Source of the DNA: CAXXOK01 sp963675655
Lineage (GTDB): Bacteria; Bacillota; Clostridia; Christensenellales; Aristaeellaceae
Direction: 5' to 3'
DNA: 64,000 nt
NCBI GenBank assembly: GCA_963675655.1
Contig: OY776489.1
Span: 3,286,001 to 3,350,000, forward strand
Part shown: positions 8,456 to 17,375 of the stretch, in pieces
Layout of the letters: each line of letters starts with the position of its first letter
How positions within the stretch are numbered: the first letter of the stretch is position 1
Made by a program: the position numbers and the translations under genes
Notes under the pieces: model-generated
Told to the model about the DNA's origin: nothing
What the model saw: only the letters and a program-made list of their open reading frames with translations
The model's database searches: none

Positions 8456-10270
8456 GTGGAGTATCGGACAGAATTGCAACATGCCAGCGGTACCGATGTA
8501 CTGGCGTGGTTTTCTTCTGGCGCACAGGAAGTGACCGCGCATATGAAATATCTGAATATCATCAACGTTTTTCCCGTTGCCGACGGCGACACCGGCACCA
8601 ACTTAAGCGCTACCATCCGTGCAATGGTAGAAAGATCTGCACGTTCTTTCTCCTTTGGAGGCATGCTGCAAGCCATTTCCCAATCCGGACTGGAAAATGC
8701 ACGAGGCAATTCCGGCATTATTTTTGCATCTTATGTCAGCGGGCTTGCGCAGGAAGGCGCAGCCTATGAAAAAGTGAGCGTCCGGGATTTTGCCCTGATC
8801 GCATCCAATGCCGTTCGGCATTTATATAACGCTGTTGAACAGCCCTACGAAGGAACGCTGATGAGCGTCATTCGTGATTGGGCCGTTTTCCTGGGTGGAA
8901 ATTCCGAGAAGTATAAGAATTTTCAGGAATTGTTTTCCGCCGCCTATCGCGAGGCACATCGATCGTTGGAGAACACGAAAAACCAGCTTGCCGTGCTACG
9001 GAAAAACAACGTGGTGGATTCCGGCGCAGCTGGGTTTGTGCGTTTTTTAGAAGGTATCAACCGTGCGTTGGATACCGGGTTTACCGTTGCCCCTGTTGAG
9101 GAGGAAGAATTAGACGTGCCCCTCGCAATTGAGGAAGAAGCGCCTAATTACCGGTATTGCACAGAAGCTCTGATTCAATTAAACGCGCAAAACACATCCG
9201 GTGGAGAAGCTATTATCGCTAAAGTGCGCGAAGTGCTCAGCCCTTTTGGGGATTCTGTTATTGCCGGGTTGCGCGGCGATCGCTTGAAAGTACACATCCA
9301 TACCAATACGCCTGCTGCCGTTATGGAGCGCGTACAAGCATATGGCACACTGATAGAGCAAAAAGCGGATGATATGGCGCTGCAAAACCAGCTGCGCACA
9401 TCCGAAAAAGGCGGCATTGGGCTTATAACCGATTCTGTCGCCGATCTTCCAGATGCATTTTTACTTAAAAATAATATCTCGGTAATCCCGATGGGTATTT
9501 TCAGTCATGGAGCGGTGTTTTTGGATAAGCTTACCCTTACTTTGCCCCAGCTGTTTGCGCATATAGATGCACAGGAAGCGTATCCGACTAGTTCCCAGCC
9601 GGAGCCAGCACGCATACAAACCCTTCTTGCTGAGCGCTTGGAGCATTTTGATTCACTGATTATCCTCAGCGTCGCTTCCCAGTTAAGCGGCACCTACCGT
9701 GCGCTGGTCGGTGCTGCGCAAGCCTTATCTACGCCTGAACATCCCATTATGGTATTGGATACGCGCCTCAATTCCGGCGCGCAGGGTTTGCTGGTTCACC
9801 GCGCCGCCGAATTGATCGCGCGGGGAAAAACACAGCAGCAAATTGTGGCTGATTTAGAGGCTCGCATTCCTCGTACAAAGATATATGTTTGTCTTAACAC
9901 CTTGGCTTATGCCATACGTGGAGGCCGCGTGCCCAACACCATTGGCAAAATTGGCATGGCTTTAGGCTTACGCCCGATTATGACACTGGATGCGCAGGGT
10001 CACGGCGCGGCCTTTGGTGCGGCATTCAGCCAACAAGGGCTTACGCGGAAAATTATGAAGCTGGTAAAACGCGCCATGCAGAACGGCGGCATCGAAAGTT
10101 ACTCCATCGTACATGGCGGCAATCCGACGCTGGCGGATGAATACAGCAACCAGCTAACGCAAATCATCGGCTTTGCCCCGACATTTGTCAGCGAAATATC
10201 CGCCGTAGTCGCGCTGCATGCAGGACCGGGAACTGTGGCCGTTTGCTTTACAACGACGAAGGAGGAATAG
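8456..10270 (+). CDS. DhaL(DAK2)-DegV fusion, fatty acid kinase-like
   Basis: A 604-residue protein joining two modules that usually act as partners. The N-terminal DhaL/DAK2 kinase domain (about 1-190) has the nucleotide-metal motif INVFPVADGDTGTNL (about 35-49) and GNSGIIF. A linker domain resembling the middle of FakA follows (about 210-315). The C-terminal DegV lipid-binding domain (about 320-600) starts GLITDSVADLP and includes the fatty-acid-contact region SSQPEPARIQ and RGGRVPNTIGKI. FakA phosphorylates a fatty acid held by FakB (DegV); here both sit on one chain. Start: AGGAGG lies seven bases before the GTG at 8456 but one base before the ATG at 8450, so GTG is preferred. The reading frame is open further upstream, but that stretch contains the promoter. 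Confidence 0.88.
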   Translation: MEYRTELQHASGTDVLAWFSSGAQEVTAHMKYLNIINVFPVADGDTGTNLSATIRAMVERSARSFSFGGMLQAISQSGLENARGNSGIIFASYVSGLAQEGAAYEKVSVRDFALIASNAVRHLYNAVEQPYEGTLMSVIRDWAVFLGGNSEKYKNFQELFSAAYREAHRSLENTKNQLAVLRKNNVVDSGAAGFVRFLEGINRALDTGFTVAPVEEEELDVPLAIEEEAPNYRYCTEALIQLNAQNTSGGEAIIAKVREVLSPFGDSVIAGLRGDRLKVHIHTNTPAAVMERVQAYGTLIEQKADDMALQNQLRTSEKGGIGLITDSVADLPDAFLLKNNISVIPMGIFSHGAVFLDKLTLTLPQLFAHIDAQEAYPTSSQPEPARIQTLLAERLEHFDSLIILSVASQLSGTYRALVGAAQALSTPEHPIMVLDTRLNSGAQGLLVHRAAELIARGKTQQQIVADLEARIPRTKIYVCLNTLAYAIRGGRVPNTIGKIGMALGLRPIMTLDAQGHGAAFGAAFSQQGLTRKIMKLVKRAMQNGGIESYSIVHGGNPTLADEYSNQLTQIIGFAPTFVSEISAVVALHAGPGTVAVCFTTTKEE

Positions 10271-10272
10271 CA

Positions 10273-11043
10273 ATGGGCGTTGCTGCAATCGTAATTTTTA
10301 CTTACTTCTTCCTGTTGTTTTTACTGGGAACCGCCAAGCACAATAACAGCATTGTGGATATCGGCTGGGGCATCGGGTTTGTTATTGTTGCCTGGGTGCT
10401 GTTGCCTTTGCGTTTGCCTACCAACCTAACGCAAGTCACCATTACAGTGTTGATTACACTTTGGGGGGTTCGCCTTTTTACCCATATTTACCGCCGCAAT
10501 CACGGCAAACCGGAGGATTTCCGGTATGCTGCATTCCGCAAGGCTTGGGGGCGCTGGGTTGTTCCACGTGCGTTCCTGCAAGTATATATGCTGCAAGGTG
10601 TGTTAATGTATTTAATTGCGCTTCCGGTTATTTTGCATACGCCCGGCCAGTTTGGGGTTCACCCTATTTGGTATAGTGTTGGAATCGCGATATTTGCCAC
10701 GGGTTTTCTGTTTGAATCTATTGGGGATGCACAACTGGCCGCCTTTATCCATAATTCTGCAAACAAAGGAAAAATCATGTCGCAGGGTTTATGGCGGTAT
10801 ACCCGGCACCCGAATTACTTTGGCGAAGCAACCATGTGGTGGGGGCTGGCGTTTATCGCCATTAGCGGTGGAATCCCTGTTTGGGTGTTCATTAGCCCTG
10901 TAACGATTACACTTCTCCTGTTGTTTGTTTCTGGCGTACCGCTGCTGGAGAAGAATATGAAATCCCGCCCCGGTTATGCAGAATATGCCCAGCAAACCAG
11001 TATCTTTTTCCCGTGGTTTCCCCGTAAAAAAGAATCCAGTTAA
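10273..11043 (+). CDS. DUF1295 steroid reductase-like membrane protein
   Basis: A 256-residue integral membrane protein of the DUF1295 family, related to steroid 5-alpha-reductases and isoprenylcysteine methyltransferase-like proteins. Six to seven hydrophobic segments are visible, and the family hallmark LWRYTRHPNYFGEATMWWG lies at about 175-193. The family is predicted to bind NADPH or SAM and a lipid, but its substrate is not established. The ATG follows AAGGAGG that overlaps the end of the DegV fusion gene, so the two are probably co-transcribed. A DUF2177 gene follows 29 bases downstream. Confidence 0.85.
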   Translation: MGVAAIVIFTYFFLLFLLGTAKHNNSIVDIGWGIGFVIVAWVLLPLRLPTNLTQVTITVLITLWGVRLFTHIYRRNHGKPEDFRYAAFRKAWGRWVVPRAFLQVYMLQGVLMYLIALPVILHTPGQFGVHPIWYSVGIAIFATGFLFESIGDAQLAAFIHNSANKGKIMSQGLWRYTRHPNYFGEATMWWGLAFIAISGGIPVWVFISPVTITLLLLFVSGVPLLEKNMKSRPGYAEYAQQTSIFFPWFPRKKESS

Positions 11044-11072
11044 GACAGCAAAAAACTAAAGGAGGTATTCAA

Positions 11073-11486
11073 GTGCATTTATCAATTTCCTGGGCGGATC
11101 TTCGTAACTACGCTATTCTATTGGGTATCTTTCTGATTATAGATATGGTATGGCTTTTAGGCATCGCAAAAGGTCTATATGCGCAGCGTCTGGGTTATCT
11201 GATGGCTGCCAAGCCCGTATTATGGGCAGCTTTACTATTCTACCTTCTGTTCATTATCGGTTTACAGTTTTTTGTGGTTCAGCCTGCACTGGCCGCCGCA
11301 AGCTGGAAAGCCGCACTGTTGCCAGGGCTTTTATTCGGCTTGATTACCTATGCAACATACGACTTGACCAACCTTGCTACTATTCGCGATTGGCCTGTAC
11401 TGATCACCGTTCTGGATCTGCTTTGGGGCAGCTTTGTCAGTGGTCTAACCAGTCTGCTGGGGTACTTCGTGATTCGTTTGTTCTAA
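11073..11486 (+). CDS. DUF2177 family membrane protein
   Basis: A 137-residue protein with four membrane segments. The family hallmark is the C-terminal LITYATYDLTNLATIRDWP (about 89-107) followed by VLDLLWGSFVSG. The start is GTG with GGAGG eight bases upstream; no nearby ATG has a comparable site. Function is unknown. DUF2177 proteins often sit beside DUF1295 proteins, as here, which suggests a shared role in modification of a membrane lipid; that is inference. A terminator follows. Confidence 0.83.
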   Translation: MHLSISWADLRNYAILLGIFLIIDMVWLLGIAKGLYAQRLGYLMAAKPVLWAALLFYLLFIIGLQFFVVQPALAAASWKAALLPGLLFGLITYATYDLTNLATIRDWPVLITVLDLLWGSFVSGLTSLLGYFVIRLF

Positions 11487-11508
11487 CTGCAGCAATTGAA
11501 GATGCATA

Positions 11509-11557
11509 AAATAACCCCCTGCGCCGCAATAATTCTATTGACGCAAGGGGTTATTTT
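11509..11557 (+). terminator. Rho-independent terminator after the DUF2177 gene
   Basis: AATAACCCCCTGCG pairs with CGCAAGGGGTTATT, followed by TTACTTATT. The long symmetric stem could also work for the minus-strand flotillin remnant that converges on it. Confidence 0.75.
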
Positions 11558-11627
11558 ACTTATTCTGTTTTCTTTATTCACTATGGAAACAACAGCATAT
11601 CAACAGCGATAAAATGTATCGCAGCTG

Positions 11628-12126
11628 TTATGCTTTCGGGGTCTCAGTCTCCTTCGCGGTTTCTACTTCGGGTATAACCTGTGTACTGCTGTTCCCGCCC
11701 TGATGATGCCCTACAAGGCCGCCTATAGAAATGTCCTTTAAAAATTTTAGGAATTCCTACACCGACAGTATCCTTCATCGCCTTAAACTTCTGCATCGTG
11801 GACCCTGTCATATCATGCGTCAAGCCTGTGGTTGCGCCTTCGCTAAACATCAAATTTTCACTTTCTGCGCAAGCGGCTCGCCAATAGCGCGTGCAACATC
11901 AGGCAGTTTATTAACGACCATTTCAAGCATAGCAGCCTGCCCATATTTCTGCATGGCAGTTGCTTTCCATTCCAGTGCTTCCGCCTCGGCTTTTCCCTGC
12001 AACAGCGTCGTTTTCGCCTGTTTCTGCGCCGCATGACACTCAGCGTCCGCTCTAGCTTGCCGTTCCGTTTTATCCGTATTTGCCTGTGCAATACGGGCGT
12101 CGCGTTCTGCTTCAGCCTTTTCACGG
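11628..12126 (-). pseudogene. Flotillin-like (SPFH) gene, 3' remnant
   Basis: Three reading frames together spell the C-terminal third of a flotillin. The first has the coiled coil REKAEAERDARIAQA through KAEAEALEWKATAMQKYGQAAMLEMVVNKLP (down to about 11850). The second has MFSEGATTGLTHDMTGSTMQK (about 11850-11735). The third has DISIGGLVGHHQGG through ETPKA with a stop at 11628-11630. Two frameshifts separate them. The N-terminal membrane and SPFH parts are absent: at 12126/12127 the frame runs straight into the leader-distal CRISPR repeat. Flotillins organise membrane microdomains; this copy cannot be functional. The frameshifts could be assembly errors, but the 5' truncation is not. Confidence 0.75.
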
Positions 12127-15100
12127 ATTTCAACTCGCACGCCCCATACAGGGCGCGACCCCATCAGCACATCTGCCTTACGGCGCTGCTCAGGATTTCA
12201 ACTCGCACGCCCCATGCGGGGCGCGACAGATGGAATACGCCTTACAGGTAAACGAGAAAGGAATTTCAACTCGCACGCCCCATGCGGGGCGCGACACACC
12301 GTACACTTTCGGAGATGGAAATACAGACATCATTTCAACTCGCACGCCCCATGCGGGGCGCGACATGGTTTCAAGCTTACGGTTTTGTAACTTTTCTGGA
12401 TTTCAACTCGCACGCCCCATGCGGGGCGCGACCGCGCGGGCTGCCGGATCGGTGAACTGCCGTTTATTTCAACTCGCACGCCCCATGAGGGGCGCGACAC
12501 ACGATGATATTTGTTTTGTGTCGAATTTTTCAATTTCAACTCGCACGCCCCATGCGGGGCGCGACACCGCCTCCATCCCAATTGCCAGCATAGTTGTATT
12601 ATTTCAACTCGCACGCCCCATGCGGGGCGCGACTGGATATGATGACGCTGAATGTAATCCAGAACCATTTCAACTCGCACGCCCCATGCGGGGCGCGACC
12701 GGGTTGTGCGCTACTGTTGCTCGGCTATGAAAGATTTCAACTCGCACGCCCCATGCGGGGCGCGACTAAATGTGGTTCCTTATTTGGGGCTGAACACACA
12801 TTTCAACTCGCACGCCCCATGCGGGGCGCGACTATTTTGTTTTCGTCATATGGAAATGTCGCGGAAAATTTCAACTCGCACGCCCCATGCGGGGCGCGAC
12901 CAAATATATCGCTGAATGTATCGCTTAGCGATACATTTCAACTCGCACGCCCCATGCGGGGCGCGACAATACACCTTTGTTCGCTTTCCTCATAATATTT
13001 ACATTTCAACTCGCACGCCCCATGCGGGGCGCGACGTTGCAGAAGTCAAGGTTGTATAGTACTTTACCCATTTCAACTCGCACGCCCCATGCGGGGCGCG
13101 ACTGGCTCCGGTATAACCGTAAAATTCTACTACAAATATTTCAACTCGCACGCCCCATGCGGGGCGCGACTTTAAACGCCATATTTGAATCTATCAACGA
13201 TAAAATTTCAACTCGCACGCCCCATGCGGGGCGCGACTTAGGAGGGAATACCATGTTAAAAACTAATAGCATTTCAACTCGCACGCCCCATGCGGGGCGC
13301 GACAATTTCTTGTTTTTCCAAACTCTATTAAATTTTAGATTTCAACTCGCACGCCCCATGCGGGGCGCGACGCCGACGTGTACATTGACTACCACAACAA
13401 CATTAATTTCAACTCGCACGCCCCATGCGGGGCGCGACAAATCCTGATCGTGTCCGGCGACATAATACGTTCATTTCAACTCGCACGCCCCATGCGGGGC
13501 GCGACCTCCTTGTTTTCCCAGCTCCGCAAACATTGAGTTATTTCAACTCGCACGCCCCATGCGGGGCGCGACGCGCTTGCCAAGACTGTAGACGAACCAG
13601 TACCGATTTCAACTCGCACGCCCCATGCGGGGCGCGACGTATCCGGAATAGCCGCGGCAACATCCAGCAGCAATTTCAACTCGCACGCCCCATGCGGGGC
13701 GCGACCTGTACGAACTGGGACAAGCGGCGGATGATGCAAATTTCAACTCGCACGCCCCATGCGGGGCGCGACAATATTGTTGCATGACCTCGTTCAGGGC
13801 TTCTGTATTTCAACTCGCACGCCCCATGCGGGGCGCGACCTGAAACGGATGCAAAAAACAGGTGGAGAGCTGATTTCAACTCGCACGCCCCATGCGGGGC
13901 GCGACAAAAACCTTGGGACTTCCGATGACGCGGCAGCGATTTCAACTCGCACGCCCCATGCGGGGCGCGACATTGTGGTTATGACAAGCATATGCAGCAA
14001 ATTTTATTTCAACTCGCACGCCCCATGCGGGGCGCGACTCGCCGCAGAGTTCAACGGGCTGACGGAAATTATTTCAACTCGCACGCCCCATGCGGGGCGC
14101 GACGTGCGCTATGGGGACGCCATGGAGCTGACAGACGATTTCAACTCGCACGCCCCATGCGGGGCGCGACCCGCAAGGGCATACAGGTGCATTCTGTGGG
14201 CTGTAATTTCAACTCGCACGCCCCATGCGGGGCGCGACGGCGGCAACTGTTGCAGATAACATCGTAACCGTAATTTCAACTCGCACGCCCCATGCGGGGC
14301 GCGACATCGTCCATAACATCAATCAAACCTTGATCCGCATTTCAACTCGCACGCCCCATGCGGGGCGCGACCTAGTGTTTGGTTTTTCACATTGGAACGT
14401 TCTGATTTCAACTCGCACGCCCCATGCGGGGCGCGACTTGCCGTTGTAGCGAATGCAAACACTCTTTTGAATTTCAACTCGCACGCCCCATGCGGGGCGC
14501 GACAACAATGACGGGCAACGCGCGATTGTAACCGACATTTCAACTCGCACGCCCCATGCGGGGCGCGACCATAGAAGCAGCAAATGGACATCCAGACAAC
14601 GAATTTCAACTCGCACGCCCCATGCGGGGCGCGACGGATTGATGTAGATTGACTGTAGCATAAATCATATTTCAACTCGCACGCCCCATGCGGGGCGCGA
14701 CTGGTTTGCTAGTTAGGAGTAATATTATGTCATTTAATTTCAACTCGCACGCCCCATGCGGGGCGCGACGATGCGTGGTTAGTTGTGAAAGAATGTTTTG
14801 AAATTTCAACTCGCACGCCCCATGCGGGGCGCGACGTCTAATATCGGAGAGTTTTTCTTGACATAATTATATTTCAACTCGCACGCCCCATGCGGGGCGC
14901 GACACGTGTTCCCCAACCGCAATAGAGTCTGTGAGATATTTCAACTCGCACGCCCCATGCGGGGCGCGACATAGTCAACGCTGCGCTATCGGCAATACGG
15001 GCGGATTTCAACTCGCACGCCCCATGCGGGGCGCGACATTTTGGGCGAGAACGGGTGGGGGGCTTGCGCCTATTTCAACTCGCACGCCCCATGCGGGGCG

Positions 15101-15172
15101 CGACTGGATGCCCTCGCCCGGCTGCACCTGCACGCCGACATTTCAACTCGCACGCCCCATGCGGGGCGCGAC
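12127..15172 (-). CRISPR. Type I-C CRISPR array, 46 repeats and 45 spacers
   Basis: I count 46 repeats of 33 bases. In plus-strand sense each begins ATTTCAACTCGCACGCC and ends GGGGCGCGAC; read on the minus strand it begins GTCGCGCCCC and ends GAGTTGAAAT, the type I-C form, with a GCCCC/GGGGC stem. Spacers are 32-36 bases, mostly 33-35. The array is read on the minus strand, in line with cas2 at 15395, so the newest spacers are near 15140. The repeat at 12127-12159 has two substitutions (ATACAG for ATGCGG) and marks the old end; the repeat at 12466 has one. Several spacers look like gene starts (AGGAGG-ATG at 13238-13270; TTAGGAG-ATG at 14702-14736) or protein-coding fragments, as expected for phage or plasmid DNA. 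Confidence 0.98.
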
Positions 15173-15394
15173 CGCGACATTTTGCATGTACTTGGTACGC
15201 ATCCCCCACATGTGGTGGACAGATTTCTTTTTACATAAAGTTATGAAATTAAACGGTATTCTTTTCTACTGTTTTCGTAGCGACTACGTGCGAACCATAC
15301 GACAATTTCACCGTCACCTAGGGTTCGCCAGTTTGATTACGATGGCTTTGTTACTCCATATTACTTTTACAACAAACGCTCCATCCCCTTATCG
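15173..15394 (-). promoter_or_regulatory. CRISPR leader
   Basis: These 222 bases lie between cas2 and the first (newest) repeat and should hold the promoter of the pre-crRNA and the signals for spacer integration. The stretch is AT-rich away from the array. Two local features are visible: CGCGAC at 15173-15178 directly repeats the edge of the adjacent repeat, and CCACATGTGG at 15206-15215 is a perfect palindrome. No clear -10/-35 pair could be fixed. Confidence 0.7.
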
Positions 15395-15691
15395 CTAGAG
15401 AATAATCACCCCTTCCGGGTCGTAAGTCGGTTTGGCGCCAACATGTTCTACGCGCTTATGCCAGTTGTTACCTAAATAATAAAATCGCAAACTGTCTGCA
15501 TCTGGGTCAATCAATGCAACCAAGTTGGCTTTTAGCCTGGTAAAAGCCGCCCAATCCAGATTTGCCTCAAAAACTGAAGCCTGCACGCGCTGTGCATGGT
15601 TGCGGCACTCCTTCGCAACCCGGCGCAGCCTCGTTTTCCCAGCAGCTGTCGTGGTAGATACATCATAACTAATCAGCACCATCACCCTCAT
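15395..15691 (-). CDS. cas2: CRISPR-associated endoribonuclease-like Cas2
   Basis: A 98-residue Cas2 of the short type I-C kind. It opens MRVMVLISYDVSTTTAAGKTRLRRVAKEC, with the conserved Asp (SYDV) on the first ferredoxin-fold strand and RRVAKECRNHAQRVQASVFE after it. With Cas1 it forms the spacer integration complex, in which Cas2 is a structural bridge. The chosen ATG at 15691 overlaps the last base of the cas1 stop; a GTG one codon earlier is possible. AAGG precedes it by six bases within the cas1 end. It is the last cas gene before the leader. Confidence 0.96.
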   Translation of the reverse strand: MRVMVLISYDVSTTTAAGKTRLRRVAKECRNHAQRVQASVFEANLDWAAFTRLKANLVALIDPDADSLRFYYLGNNWHKRVEHVGAKPTYDPEGVIIL

Positions 15692-16707
15692 CACCTGCCT
15701 TGTAAATAGCTTGGATATTCTGTAATATCCCCGCGTATGTATTTTGCCAGTAGATTGCTTTGCACATAAGGTAAAAGCCCTATTTGAATTTTCTGGTTCA
15801 GGTATGGATGGAGCATTTCGGTTCGTTTACGTTCCTGCCATTTCGTAATCAGTTGTTTGCGTCCATTATCGTTTAGCCATACCGCGCCGGTGGGTTGCGT
15901 GTCAAAATCCTTTTCCGTTAGTATTTTTAGATTGAACAAGGAGATTACAAAGCGTTCTGCAATACATCGCGTTTCTTCCATTAAATCGCATGCGAGCGAA
16001 CATCTTCCGCTGCGAAGCGAATGCAAATACCCGATACAGCTGTCCAGGCCCACCGTCTCAAGCGCCGCGGCATACTCGTTGGTATATAGCGTATAGGTGA
16101 ATGATAGCGCTGCGTTCACCGGGTCCAGCGGCGGCCGCTTGGTTCGCAGCGTGAAGGATGTATCCCCGCTAAGCAGTTTCCCAAAGATATTAAAGTATCG
16201 ATGGGCGCAGTTTCCCTCCACCCCCATCATTTCTTCCGTATCCTCCATCGCATATACTTTTTCGATTCCGTCTTTCAGCATCGTGATAACGCTTTGCATT
16301 TCTTCATCGTCTCTAAGTTCCGGCTTATCATGCCGGGAACGGCGTAGAAGTGCAATGGTGTTTGCCAGTTTGGCCGCCACTGTATTCTGGCACAATGCCA
16401 CCCCGCACTCACGGAAACAATCGATCTGCCGCACACGCAGAACTACATTACCGCGTGCTTTTCCAGTCACCCGTGCCAAGAATTTTCCTTGGGGAGAAAT
16501 AAAGCTAATCGGTATCAGGTTATCGGCGCATTTCCCCATCAATGCGGGTGAACAACCCAAATAGCTGAAGCACACGATATTTTCCACGTTGTCAAATGGA
16601 ATCCGAAACTTCTCCTCATCCTCTAACCTGCATACAATGTTATTACCTTCCAGCGTAAGCCAAGCCTGCTCACGGGTGATGTATAGGGTATTGAGTAGTT
16701 TTCTCAT
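15691..16707 (-). CDS. cas1: CRISPR-associated integrase Cas1 (type I-C)
   Basis: A 338-residue Cas1, the spacer integrase. It opens MRKLLNTLYITREQAWL, typical of subtype I-C. Catalytic metal ligands are visible: Glu in MGVEGNCAHRYF (about residue 168), and His and acidic residues in GYLHSLRSGRCSLACDLMEE (His near 235, Asp and Glu near 250). The reading frame is open further upstream, but the ATG at 16707 overlaps the cas4 stop as ATGA and the length matches the family. It acts with Cas2, and Cas4 helps select PAM-proximal ends. Confidence 0.96.
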   Translation of the reverse strand: MRKLLNTLYITREQAWLTLEGNNIVCRLEDEEKFRIPFDNVENIVCFSYLGCSPALMGKCADNLIPISFISPQGKFLARVTGKARGNVVLRVRQIDCFRECGVALCQNTVAAKLANTIALLRRSRHDKPELRDDEEMQSVITMLKDGIEKVYAMEDTEEMMGVEGNCAHRYFNIFGKLLSGDTSFTLRTKRPPLDPVNAALSFTYTLYTNEYAAALETVGLDSCIGYLHSLRSGRCSLACDLMEETRCIAERFVISLFNLKILTEKDFDTQPTGAVWLNDNGRKQLITKWQERKRTEMLHPYLNQKIQIGLLPYVQSNLLAKYIRGDITEYPSYLQGR

Positions 16708-17375
16708 GGCATATTCTCCAGGTCTTGGGCGATACGGGCACGGACAGATATACGGCGCTTTAGCTTCGGCATGCACAAGTCTTTCATGGAGCAACCGGAA
16801 CAATGCTGCCCGCTTGGAACCGGCGGTATGGTATTGCTTTGCAGGTATGTTCGCATCTGGATAAGCGTTTGCCGCAGTTCCTGATTCCATTGCTTCCATT
16901 CCGCCTGAAACGGCAAGTAAATCCGCTTCTTCACATCTGCGTAGTATAAAGCCGCCTGACAGTCGCAATGAAACACAGAATCCACACATACCTTCTGCGC
17001 AAACACCTGCAGCGCATCGTCATGGTTATATTCTGCGCCTTTCGGCTGCGTAGGCTTATACTCCACAATACATAACCGGTACAAACGACCCGAACCATCC
17101 ATTTTCACGCCGGAACCGGAAGGCTCCCCCTCAATGCAATCTGTTTTCCCTGTCAGGTTATATTCCGGCTGATCGCAATAAACCGATAGCATGGTGAAAA
17201 CCTTCCGGCCTCTTAGCGTGTAGTTTTGGTTCGGCGCGTGCACACGATCATGTAGCAGATTTGCCTTCACAACAAAATAATTTTCCGCCCACGCACTGTC
17301 GATCTTCATCAATCCCCAACGGTGCGGGCAATATAGAAAGTGTTGAATGTCGCGAAGCGCAATCTGCTCCGTCAT
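16704..17375 (-). CDS. cas4: CRISPR-associated exonuclease Cas4 (type I-C)
   Basis: A 223-residue Cas4 nuclease of the RecB-like fold that trims prespacers and enforces PAM choice with Cas1-Cas2. An N-terminal cysteine in LYCPHRWG (about residue 16) and the C-terminal cluster CSGCSMKDLC (about 195-204) supply the four iron-sulfur ligands. Nuclease residues are seen in TGKTDCIEGE and in IVEYKPTQPKG, the conserved E-x-K motif. The start overlaps the cas7 stop as ATGA, and the stop overlaps the cas1 start the same way. All key residues look intact. Confidence 0.95.
   Translation of the reverse strand: MTEQIALRDIQHFLYCPHRWGLMKIDSAWAENYFVVKANLLHDRVHAPNQNYTLRGRKVFTMLSVYCDQPEYNLTGKTDCIEGEPSGSGVKMDGSGRLYRLCIVEYKPTQPKGAEYNHDDALQVFAQKVCVDSVFHCDCQAALYYADVKKRIYLPFQAEWKQWNQELRQTLIQMRTYLQSNTIPPVPSGQHCSGCSMKDLCMPKLKRRISVRARIAQDLENMP

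Noticed and set aside
12080..15398. Long plus- and minus-strand open frames with repeated 'QLARPMRGAT' or 'SRPAWGVRVEI'
   Set aside because: They are translations of the CRISPR repeats, which lack stop codons in several frames; no start signals or family similarity.
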